From positions 1 through 5,362 of the forward strand of contig JAOAFW010000007.1 of the NCBI GenBank assembly GCA_026416065.1: DNA of 5,362 nt, read 5' to 3'. The notes below the pieces were generated by a model that saw only the letters and a list, made by a program, of their open reading frames with translations, did no database searches and had not been told where the DNA came from. How positions within the stretch are numbered: position 1 is the stretch's first letter; each line of letters begins with the position of its first letter. This document shows, piece after piece, positions 1 through 5,362 of this stretch. The position numbers were made by a program, and so were the translations under genes. Origin of the DNA: Fimbriimonadales bacterium (GTDB lineage Bacteria; Armatimonadota; Fimbriimonadia; Fimbriimonadales; GBS-DC).

Positions 1-1
1 G

Positions 2-745
2 GCGCTACTCTACAAGCCATTCGATATCGACACACTGTTGGGGACGGTGCGTGCGTTGTTGCGGCGTCTTCCCCACCTGACTCCGAGCCACGCTGTGGTT
101 TCCTTTGCGGATACGCAGGGGGATACCGCTGTACACTCGCAGGTGTGGCTTGAAGCGGGCGTGTTAGCGACCTTGAAGGCAGAAAACCGATGGGTTATGG
201 GACGGATTCTGAACATTGCGGGGTACGGGTTTCGCGTAGAAACCGAAGTGATTGAGCCGCCTTACCCTCGTCGTTGGATAGTCGAGTGGACGGGTAGCGA
301 CGCCCTGTATCAGTTCCGGGCGCGTGTGATAGACGTATTACCCCAGGAAAACTCGTTATACTGGACGCTCCAGATGCCATCGCTGATTCGCCGGTTGCAG
401 CGGCGTCGGCACCTGCGCATGCGAGTTTCAGGGCGGGCGTTCGTCTCTATTGCGGGACGCTTGCAGCGTGCTATTGAGGCAGAACTGGTCGACCTGAGTG
501 AAGAAGGGGCATGCATCGTGATTGCGGAGCCGCCCCATCGCGGCGCGCAGGTTCACTTAGACGTGCGGGCGCAAACAGAAGTTGGGAGCATCGCCTTCCA
601 GCGTGAAGGGGTCGTGCGCTCAATTGTCGCGTTCGTGGAGCAGGGTCAACCGCGCTACCGGGTAGGCATCCAGCTGCAACGGTTGCCCCGATCGACTGTC
701 CAGCAGCTCCATGCACTGCGGCAGCAGCGGCTCCTACATCCGTAA
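2..745 (+). CDS. Response-regulator receiver / PilZ (YcgR-like) c-di-GMP-binding protein, 5' partial
   Basis: The protein probably binds cyclic di-GMP and tunes flagellar motility or another surface behaviour. The reading frame is open to the left window edge, leaving 247 codons visible. The first codons (2-70) read ALLYKPFDIDTLLGTVRALL, which closely resembles the end of a CheY-like receiver: a conserved Lys-Pro-Phe (14-22) and then the last amphipathic helix. A YcgR-type N-terminal beta domain follows at about 110-400. A PilZ domain starts at about 400, with the RxxxR motif at 404-418 (in RRRHLR) and the DxSxxG motif at 491-508 (DLSEEG). These two motifs form the c-di-GMP site in known PilZ proteins. 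A TTG at 38 could start a 235-residue protein, but it has no Shine-Dalgarno sequence and would cut off the receiver helix, so I treat the gene as running in from upstream. The aspartate phosphorylation site lies outside the window. The gene ends 171 bp before flagellin on the same strand, which supports a motility role. PilZ identity is firm; the receiver fusion is likely but rests on about 23 residues. Confidence 0.85.
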   Translation, partial: ALLYKPFDIDTLLGTVRALLRRLPHLTPSHAVVSFADTQGDTAVHSQVWLEAGVLATLKAENRWVMGRILNIAGYGFRVETEVIEPPYPRRWIVEWTGSDALYQFRARVIDVLPQENSLYWTLQMPSLIRRLQRRRHLRMRVSGRAFVSIAGRLQRAIEAELVDLSEEGACIVIAEPPHRGAQVHLDVRAQTEVGSIAFQREGVVRSIVAFVEQGQPRYRVGIQLQRLPRSTVQQLHALRQQRLLHP

Positions 746-788
746 TTTGCACAGGTACCCCGCATCTCTACGATATTTCAACAATCCT

Positions 789-800
789 CGCAAATTTGCG
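789..800. repeat. Perfect 12-bp palindrome in flagellin leader
   Basis: CGCAAATTTGCG is its own reverse complement. Two flanking pairs (785/804 and 786/803) extend the symmetry imperfectly. No T-run follows, so it does not look like a terminator for the PilZ gene. The half AATTTGC also occurs at 744-750, overlapping the PilZ stop codon. It could be a dimeric repressor or activator operator, but no known regulator site is recognised. Confidence 0.4.
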
Positions 801-901
801 GAGAGCACCAGTTTAACTTTCACCGACAATCTCCCCTGACGCGCATCCAACGCCTGAGTCGACGGAACGGCAAAGGCAAGCGCGTCGGAAATCACACAAT
901 C

Positions 902-909
902 AGGGAGGA
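902..909 (+). promoter_or_regulatory. Ribosome binding site of flagellin
   Basis: AGGGAGGA is a strong Shine-Dalgarno sequence ending about 8 nt before the ATG at 917. It fixes that ATG as the flagellin start and suits a highly translated structural protein. Confidence 0.85.
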
Positions 910-916
910 TAGAACG

Positions 917-2389
917 ATGAGTCTACGCATCAATACAAACATGTCCGCGCTGAACGCGCTGCGTAATGTGGAGCGTGCGGCGGATGGCTTCGGGCGCTCG
1001 ATTGAAAAACTTGCTTCGGGTCTGCGCATCAACCGTGCAGCCGACGACCCAGCAGGCTTGATTCGCTCTGAGGACCTGCGTGCTCAGATTGCAGGGCTGG
1101 AGCAAGCGATTGCGAACTCGCAGGACGCGACCAACCTCGTGAAGACCGCTGAAGGCGCACTGGAAGAAATGCATAACCTACTCCGAAGCATGCGCCAGCT
1201 CGCTGTTGCTGCGGGCAACACGGGAACGAACGACCTGACCGCCCTGCAAGCGAACCAGAACCAGATCCAGTCAGCGATTGATAGCCTGAACCGAATCGCG
1301 GCGCAGACGCAGTTCGGCACGAAGAAGCTGCTCGATGGCACAGCGGGCGTCAGCGCAGTAGTGACCGACGCGACGCGACTGGGCGGCATCTTCTTCGGCG
1401 GCTCGGTGCGCGGGCAAGTCGGCACAGCAGCCGCTCAGGACTATGCTGTGGGAACAGGTGTGGTCACCGTCAACGTCACCACCCGCGCTGAGCGCGCTGA
1501 AATCATCGGCGACACCGCTTACTCAGGGCTGGATACAGTCATCGGAACTGCAGGGACGGTCGTGATTAACGGCGTGAGCTTCACCACCGACGGGAACGAA
1601 ACCATCGGCAACTTCATCAACCGAATCAACTCACAGAGCAGCGTTACAGGCGTCGTCGCGAACTACGACACGGACAATGATGTGGTCGTGCTGCGCTCGC
1701 GCGAGTATGGCGCGAACTTCTCCGTCGTGCTGAGCGATGCTCAGAACCTGATTAACAGCGCAGATGCCACCGACACGGGGGTGAACGCTGTCGCCGAAGT
1801 GGAGATTACCAACTCGAACGGCAATGTGGTAACCGTGACCTTCGAGGGGGGGCGCGCTTCCACCGACTCAGGATTGCGCCTGACCGACGAGAAGGGGAAC
1901 ATTGTCTTGCTCAAGGAGTTCGGTAACGACGACACCGCTGGCGCCTTAGCGATGGCGCGCACCTCTGCGGGGCAGCTCGAATTCCAGATTGGTGGGAACG
2001 CCGGGCAGGTCGCCCGCCTCTCTCTTAATAACATGAGCGCGCAGCAGCTTGGACAGGGCGTCGTGTCAGGCATGAGCCTGGCGGACATCGATGTCACCAA
2101 GACCGGCGGCGCGGAAGAAGCCCTGAAGATCATCGACGCCGCTATCTCGCAGGTCTCCAAACTGCGCGGCGACATGGGCGCATTCCAGAGGAATGTGCTG
2201 GAGAGCAACATGCGTTCGTTGTCCATCGCAAAGGAGAACCTGACGGCGACCGAGTCGGCTATCCGCGATACGAACTTCGCCGAGGAGATTAGCCGCTTCA
2301 CACGGTTCCAGATCCTGCAGCAGGCGGGTATGTCCGTGCTGGGTCAGGCGAACTTCGCGCCGCAGGGCGTGCTACAGCTCATCCGATAA
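917..2389 (+). CDS. fliC: Flagellin (filament subunit)
   Basis: The gene encodes the protein exported by the flagellar type III apparatus that polymerises into the filament. The 490 residues show the standard layout. Residues 1-140 are the N-terminal D0/D1 coiled region, opening MSLRINTNMSALNALRN and carrying SGLRINRAADDPAGL at 34-48 and TQFGTKKLLDG at 131-141. The variable middle spans about 142-395, and the C-terminal D1/D0 helices span about 398-490, ending in VLQLIR. Inside the middle, residues about 208-265 (VVINGVSF, IGNFINRINS, GVVANYD, LRSREYGANF) match a flagellin-IN (hook-IN) repeat, a surface domain also found in hook-associated proteins. No signal peptide is present, as expected for type III export. 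There are no cysteines, common in flagellins. The product is longer than minimal flagellins of about 270 residues and close in length to enterobacterial FliC. The gene has its own ribosome binding site and terminator, so it is probably monocistronic. The symbol could equally be hag or fla. Confidence 0.96.
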   Translation: MSLRINTNMSALNALRNVERAADGFGRSIEKLASGLRINRAADDPAGLIRSEDLRAQIAGLEQAIANSQDATNLVKTAEGALEEMHNLLRSMRQLAVAAGNTGTNDLTALQANQNQIQSAIDSLNRIAAQTQFGTKKLLDGTAGVSAVVTDATRLGGIFFGGSVRGQVGTAAAQDYAVGTGVVTVNVTTRAERAEIIGDTAYSGLDTVIGTAGTVVINGVSFTTDGNETIGNFINRINSQSSVTGVVANYDTDNDVVVLRSREYGANFSVVLSDAQNLINSADATDTGVNAVAEVEITNSNGNVVTVTFEGGRASTDSGLRLTDEKGNIVLLKEFGNDDTAGALAMARTSAGQLEFQIGGNAGQVARLSLNNMSAQQLGQGVVSGMSLADIDVTKTGGAEEALKIIDAAISQVSKLRGDMGAFQRNVLESNMRSLSIAKENLTATESAIRDTNFAEEISRFTRFQILQQAGMSVLGQANFAPQGVLQLIR

Positions 2390-2414
2390 AAGCGTCCTAA
2401 ATGGGCGAATCGGG

Positions 2415-2420
2415 TACAAT
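2415..2420 (+). promoter_or_regulatory. Possible -10 element (TACAAT) for the oxidoreductase gene
   Basis: TACAAT matches the sigma-70 -10 consensus at five of six positions, but no -35 box is seen 16-18 bp upstream (the sequence there is about GCGTCC) and there is no extended -10 TG. If it is used, transcription would start near 2427, at the first base of the terminator hairpin. It may be chance. Confidence 0.25.
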
Positions 2421-2426
2421 AAACTC

Positions 2427-2454
2427 AGGGGGGCGCAACGCCCCCCTTTGTTTT
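2427..2454 (+). terminator. Rho-independent terminator of flagellin
   Basis: A 9-bp perfect, very GC-rich stem (AGGGGGGCG at 2427-2435 with CGCCCCCCT at 2439-2447) closes a CAA loop. The T-rich tract TTTGTTTT (2447-2454) follows. It lies 37 bp after the flagellin stop codon and should end that abundant transcript before the downstream gene. Confidence 0.92.
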
Positions 2455-2461
2455 GTAAACG

Positions 2462-2469
2462 AAGGAGGT
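2462..2469 (+). promoter_or_regulatory. Ribosome binding site deciding the oxidoreductase start
   Basis: AAGGAGGT is a near-perfect anti-16S match, with 7 nt between GGAGG and the ATG at 2476. It selects 2476 over the in-frame ATG at 2401, which has no such site. Confidence 0.9.
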
Positions 2470-2475
2470 AAGCCG

Positions 2476-3654
2476 ATGCAATACAAGTACGCTATTTTGG
2501 GAGCAGGAATGCAGGGTCCCGCCGTTGCCTATGACCTCGCACGGTTCGGGGATGCCGAAACGATCTATTTAGGCGATATTGATGAGGAACGCGCAACGCA
2601 AAAAGCGGAGTGGGTCAACCAGTTGCTGCAGAACGATATTGTCCATCCTCAGCGCGTGGACGGCTCGGATGAGCAGCAGGTGAAGCGTTTTTTTGAGCAA
2701 GCGGATGTGGTTATCAGCGCGGTTCCGTGGCAAATGAATATGCGCCTGATTCAGCACGCGCTGGATGTACAACGCAGTTTCATCGACATGGGCAACGACC
2801 CCGAGTGGTTCTGGAACGAATTTCGCAAGCGCGACGACGAAGCCAAGAAAGCCCACATCGCGCTTGTGCCCGACTGTGGTCTTGCGCCCGGCATGGTGAA
2901 CCATCTGGGGTTGTACTGCATGGAGAAAATGGACGCGTGTCACGAGATTCGCCTTCGCTGCGGCGGGTTGCCCCAACGCGCTATCCCACCGATTGGCTAC
3001 AAACTCGTATTCAACATGATTGGCGTGATTTCGGAGTACATGGGCGAGGCGCTCACCCTGCATGAAGGGAAGCCTCACTATGTACCCACGATGGACGATG
3101 TGGAGTGCGTTGAGATCGATGGGCTGGGAGCATTGGAAGCCGCACCGACCTCAGGTGGCACTTCCACCGCGCCATATACGCTGCAAGGCAAGGTGAATGA
3201 GTACGATTATAAGACGCTGCGTTATCCCGGACACTGGGCGGCGATGCGCGCCCTGCGCGATTTGGGGTTCTTCGACGACAAGCCCATCAATCTGCACGGG
3301 GTACATATCACCCCACGCGAGGTCGCCGCGACAATTATCCCACCTCACATCGACTTCCCCGAGGAGAAAGACCTCGTGGTGGTATATGTGTACGGTTCGG
3401 GCGTGAAGAACGGTGCGCCGTACTCCATCAGTCTGCAATTTGTGGAGTATCACGACGACGCGACGGGCTTTACCGCGATGGAGCGCTGCACGGGCTTCTC
3501 GGCGGGGATTATCGCGCATGGCGTGGCGATGGGCGTCGTGCCGCGCGGGGTTGTGCCCTATGAACAATCGATGAGCGGGCATACCTTCGTGAAGGAGTGG
3601 CTGCGCCGCGGCATGATGCTGCGCGAGACGGTGAGCCAGCAGTTGCATCCCTGA
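2476..3654 (+). CDS. Saccharopine dehydrogenase-family oxidoreductase, L-lysine 6-dehydrogenase-like
   Basis: This is a cytoplasmic NAD(P)-dependent oxidoreductase of 392 residues. The N-terminal Rossmann fold has the dinucleotide motif GAGMQG at residues 9-14. An acidic residue after the second strand (YLGDID, D34) favours NAD over NADP. DCGLAPGM (133-140), CGGLP (162-166), the STAPYT region (230-235) and KTLRYPGH (246-253) are landmarks of the saccharopine dehydrogenase / lysine dehydrogenase family. The length fits the roughly 380-400-residue L-lysine 6-dehydrogenases, which deaminate lysine to allysine. True saccharopine reductases, carboxynorspermidine dehydrogenases and uncharacterised paralogues share this fold, so substrate is unproven. 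The ATG at 2476 is chosen for its AAGGAGGT site; the alternative at 2401 would add 25 residues encoded across the flagellin terminator. Neighbours give no pathway clue: flagellin lies upstream behind a terminator, and radA converges with 4 bp between stops. Confidence 0.85.
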   Translation: MQYKYAILGAGMQGPAVAYDLARFGDAETIYLGDIDEERATQKAEWVNQLLQNDIVHPQRVDGSDEQQVKRFFEQADVVISAVPWQMNMRLIQHALDVQRSFIDMGNDPEWFWNEFRKRDDEAKKAHIALVPDCGLAPGMVNHLGLYCMEKMDACHEIRLRCGGLPQRAIPPIGYKLVFNMIGVISEYMGEALTLHEGKPHYVPTMDDVECVEIDGLGALEAAPTSGGTSTAPYTLQGKVNEYDYKTLRYPGHWAAMRALRDLGFFDDKPINLHGVHITPREVAATIIPPHIDFPEEKDLVVVYVYGSGVKNGAPYSISLQFVEYHDDATGFTAMERCTGFSAGIIAHGVAMGVVPRGVVPYEQSMSGHTFVKEWLRRGMMLRETVSQQLHP

Positions 3655-3658
3655 GCGT

Positions 3659-5071
3659 TTAGTCAAAAGGCGATTCGGGTTCGGACTCGCGTTCGCGTGG
3701 GCTGCCGAGCGCAAGTCCGAGTGCATCTTGGGCAGTGCGCGCGGGCAGCGCGGTTAGCGGCAGGCGTTCGTGCGGGCGTTGCAGGTTGCTGCGGGACACA
3801 ATCGCGTGCTTGAACCCCAGTCGCGCGGCTTCCTGCAGGCGCGCTTCTAAACGGGGAACCCCGCGCACCTCGCCGCCCAATCCAATCTCCCCAAACACCA
3901 CGAGGTCGGGACGTAGCGGACGGTTGCGCATCGCGGACGCCAGTGCAATCAGCACCGCCAGGTCCGCCGCGGGTTCGAACACGCGCACACCGCCTGCAGC
4001 GTTTACAAACACATCGTGGGATAACATCCGGAAGCCAAGCCGCTTCTCCATCACCGCCAGCACGAGGCTCACACGCTCGTAGCTCAGACCAGCAATCACC
4101 CGGCGTGGTGTGTTCAAGAACGAGGGCGTGGTGAGCGCCTGGATTTCCACCAGCATCGCACGGCTGCCCTCCAGCAGCGGAAATACCACCGAGCCGGGCG
4201 TGTCTACAGCGCGCTCTGCCAGCAGGCGTTCGGAGGGGTTCGGCACGGGGATAAGTCCCTCCGATTGCATATCGAACACCCCAACTTCGTCCGTCGCACC
4301 GAAACGGTTCTTGCTGGCGCGTAGTACGCGAAACAGCCCCTGCGGGTCGCCTTCAAAATACAACACCACATCCACCAGATGCTCCAACACTTTAGGTCCC
4401 GCGATAGCACCCTCTTTGGTGACGTGCCCGATCAGAAACAGCGCAATCTCCTGCTCTTTGGCGACCTGCTGGAGCGCGGTTGCGCAGGCGCGAATCTGGG
4501 ACACCGTGCCGGGCGGATTGTCAATCTGCGCGGTGTAGAGCGTCTGGATCGAGTCGATGACGGCGACGACAGGACGCTCCGTGTGCAACAAGCCCAGCAC
4601 GGTGTCCAGTTCTGCGGTGGCGGCGGCTTGCAGGTTTGGACTGAGCGTATGCAGGCGTTTGGCGCGCATCTGCAACTGGCGCAATGACTCTTCGCCCGTG
4701 ACATACAGCACCTTGCCGTGATGCGCTAATCCTTGCGCCGCCTGCAGCAGCAGGGTGCTTTTGCCAATGCCCGGTTCGCCTCCCAGCAGAATGAGCGAGC
4801 CTGGCACAACACCCCCACCCAGCACGCGGTCAAACTCGTCGATACCGGTGGGCAAGCGTGTCTCGGAGGTCTCGCTCAGATGGGCAAGCGGTTGCGCATG
4901 CACAGCGACAGGCGTGGAGCGCACCGCCCCGCGCGTAGCGACCGGGCGCGCCGGCGCAACAGCTTCCTCCTGCAGTGTGTTCCACGCGCTACACTCGGGG
5001 CACTGCCCCATCCAGCGCGGCGTCGTGTAGCCACACTGCGTGCAAACGAACTGAACGCGGGCTTTGGGCAT
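3659..5071 (-). CDS. radA: DNA repair protein RadA (Sms), branch-migration ATPase
   Basis: RadA is a RecA-like, DnaB-related hexameric motor that helps process recombination intermediates and extend D-loops. The 470-residue protein is complete. Residues 10-27 hold a four-cysteine zinc finger (C10, C13, C24, C27). Walker A is GGEPGIGKST (97-106) with catalytic K104. Walker B is VVAVIDS (168-174) with D173. The RadA-specific KNRFG motif is at 254-258. From about 350 the C-terminal Lon-protease-like domain follows (NAAGGVRVFEPAADL, then FGEIGLGGEVRGVP at 393-406); in RadA this domain is structural and DNA-binding rather than proteolytic. Length is close to the usual 450-460, with a short charged tail (RERESEPESPFD). 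The ATG at 5071 follows a modest AGGG site about 10 nt upstream, beside the serC stop codon. It lies 15 bp after serC on the same strand, so the two are probably cotranscribed. All key residues are present. Confidence 0.97.
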   Translation of the reverse strand: MPKARVQFVCTQCGYTTPRWMGQCPECSAWNTLQEEAVAPARPVATRGAVRSTPVAVHAQPLAHLSETSETRLPTGIDEFDRVLGGGVVPGSLILLGGEPGIGKSTLLLQAAQGLAHHGKVLYVTGEESLRQLQMRAKRLHTLSPNLQAAATAELDTVLGLLHTERPVVAVIDSIQTLYTAQIDNPPGTVSQIRACATALQQVAKEQEIALFLIGHVTKEGAIAGPKVLEHLVDVVLYFEGDPQGLFRVLRASKNRFGATDEVGVFDMQSEGLIPVPNPSERLLAERAVDTPGSVVFPLLEGSRAMLVEIQALTTPSFLNTPRRVIAGLSYERVSLVLAVMEKRLGFRMLSHDVFVNAAGGVRVFEPAADLAVLIALASAMRNRPLRPDLVVFGEIGLGGEVRGVPRLEARLQEAARLGFKHAIVSRSNLQRPHERLPLTALPARTAQDALGLALGSPRERESEPESPFD

Positions 5072-5086
5072 CGGCGTTTGACCCTG

Positions 5087-5362
5087 CTATCCGTTCCGTC
5101 GCATGAACTCCCGCATGAACGCGCACAGTGCCTGCACGCCCTCGATGGGCATGGCGTTGTAGATCGACGCGCGGCAACCGCCCACTGAGCGATGTCCCTT
5201 GAGCTCATGCAGCCCGTGCGCCTGCGCCTCCTGCAAGAACTGCTTTTCCAGCTCCTCCGACGGCAACCGCCAGGTGACGTTCATGATGGAGCGATGCTCC
5301 GGGTGCGCATGCCCGCGATAGAACCCGCCGCTCTGGTCAATGACCTCGTAGAGCATCTGCGC
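5087..5362 (-). CDS. serC: Phosphoserine aminotransferase, C-terminal part (partial)
   Basis: SerC is a PLP enzyme that transfers the amino group of glutamate to 3-phosphohydroxypyruvate, the second step of serine synthesis; in some bacteria it also serves pyridoxal phosphate synthesis. Only the last 91 residues are inside the window, and the frame continues past the right edge (upstream of the gene). The visible part reads LYEVID, then FYRGHAHPEHRSIMNV, then the strongly conserved block GLHELKGHRSVGG followed by RASIYNAMP and EGVQALCAFMREFMRR. It closely follows the C-terminal domain of E. coli SerC as I remember it. The PLP lysine and the N-terminal substrate-binding residues lie outside. 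The ATG at 5356 is internal (LYEVID is mid-family sequence, preceded in frame by Ala-Gln) and is not the start. It ends in TAG 15 bp before radA. Confidence 0.95.
   Translation of the reverse strand, partial: AQMLYEVIDQSGGFYRGHAHPEHRSIMNVTWRLPSEELEKQFLQEAQAHGLHELKGHRSVGGCRASIYNAMPIEGVQALCAFMREFMRRNG

Larger units (their letters stand above)
746..916 (+). promoter_or_regulatory. Flagellin upstream region and 5' leader
   Basis: This 171-bp non-coding gap lies between the PilZ gene and flagellin and has no credible ORF. It is more AT-rich in its first half, as expected of a promoter. Two sites resemble the -10 element of flagellar sigma-28 promoters (CCGATAT or CGATAA types): TACGATATT at 769-777 and CCGACAAT at 823-830. 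Neither has a TAAA -35 box at the usual 13-16 bp spacing, so the actual promoter is not resolved. I found no convincing sigma-54 GG/GC pair. A 12-bp palindrome lies at 789-800. A flagellin promoter here is expected because the gene has its own terminator, but its exact place is inferred. Confidence 0.4.

Noticed and set aside
38..745. Free-standing PilZ protein starting at the TTG at 38
   Set aside because: There is no Shine-Dalgarno sequence before it, the frame is open upstream, and the preceding in-frame codons encode a receiver-like KPF segment.
865..890. Sigma-54 promoter before flagellin
   Set aside because: The GG and GC dinucleotides in CGGCAAAGGCAAGCGCG do not have the required 12-bp offset, and the rest does not match TGGCAC-N5-TTGC.
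1741..2301. 186-codon minus-strand ORF over flagellin
   Set aside because: It lies fully antisense to conserved flagellin sequence and is Ser/Arg/Pro-rich with no recognisable domain, as expected of a frame shadow.
3681..3720. Intrinsic terminator for radA formed by the imperfect inverted repeat
   Set aside because: It lies before the radA stop codon, has a mismatch and an 18-nt loop, and a short T-run appears only about 11 nt beyond the stem on the minus strand.
3151..3726. 191-codon minus-strand ORF spanning the oxidoreductase 3' end and radA tail
   Set aside because: It overlaps two well-supported genes, is His/Arg-rich with no motif, and has no credible ribosome binding site.
4110..4538. 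142-codon plus-strand ORF within radA
   Set aside because: It is antisense to the RadA core with low-complexity Ser/Thr/Arg composition; a shadow of a GC-rich gene.
5087..5356. Small 89-residue protein starting at the ATG at 5356
   Set aside because: The frame continues to the window edge and the sequence is the conserved C-terminal part of SerC, so this Met is internal.

Overview
The window is a moderately GC-rich bacterial chromosomal segment from a flagellated bacterium. It holds five protein-coding genes, two of them cut by the window edges. The flagellin has an NRAADDPAGLI-type N-terminal signature. Together with the gene content, this suggests a deep-branching environmental lineage such as Armatimonadota or a relative. 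That assignment is an inference from memory of family flavour and is weak. There are no tRNA or rRNA genes, insertion sequences, CRISPR arrays or prophage signs, and it reads as ordinary core-genome DNA.

Left part (1-2460), motility. The first gene runs in from the left edge and ends at 745. Its visible start looks like the last helix of a response-regulator receiver domain (a KPF motif followed by a helix). It continues in frame into a YcgR-like PilZ module with both c-di-GMP-binding signatures. The gene is therefore best read as a receiver-PilZ fusion rather than a free-standing PilZ protein starting at the TTG at 38. A 171-bp leader follows, with a perfect 12-bp palindrome and weak sigma-28-like elements. 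Next comes a complete 490-residue flagellin with conserved D0/D1 ends and a central flagellin-IN repeat, closed by a strong intrinsic terminator. The PilZ protein could adjust flagellar motion in response to c-di-GMP and phosphorylation, acting on the filament made by its neighbour.

Middle (2462-3654), amino-acid metabolism. A saccharopine dehydrogenase-family oxidoreductase, most like L-lysine 6-dehydrogenases, has a near-perfect Shine-Dalgarno sequence that places its start at 2476. An in-frame ATG at 2401 lies upstream of the flagellin terminator and is rejected.

Right part (3659-5362, minus strand), repair and serine synthesis. serC (phosphoserine aminotransferase, 3' part only) is followed after 15 bp by radA, a complete branch-migration ATPase. 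The two probably form one transcription unit. radA converges on the oxidoreductase gene with only 4 bp between the stop codons and no clear terminator between them.

No wholly new system is evident. The points most worth a second look are the receiver-PilZ fusion next to flagellin, the palindrome in the flagellin leader, and the serine-gene/radA pairing.
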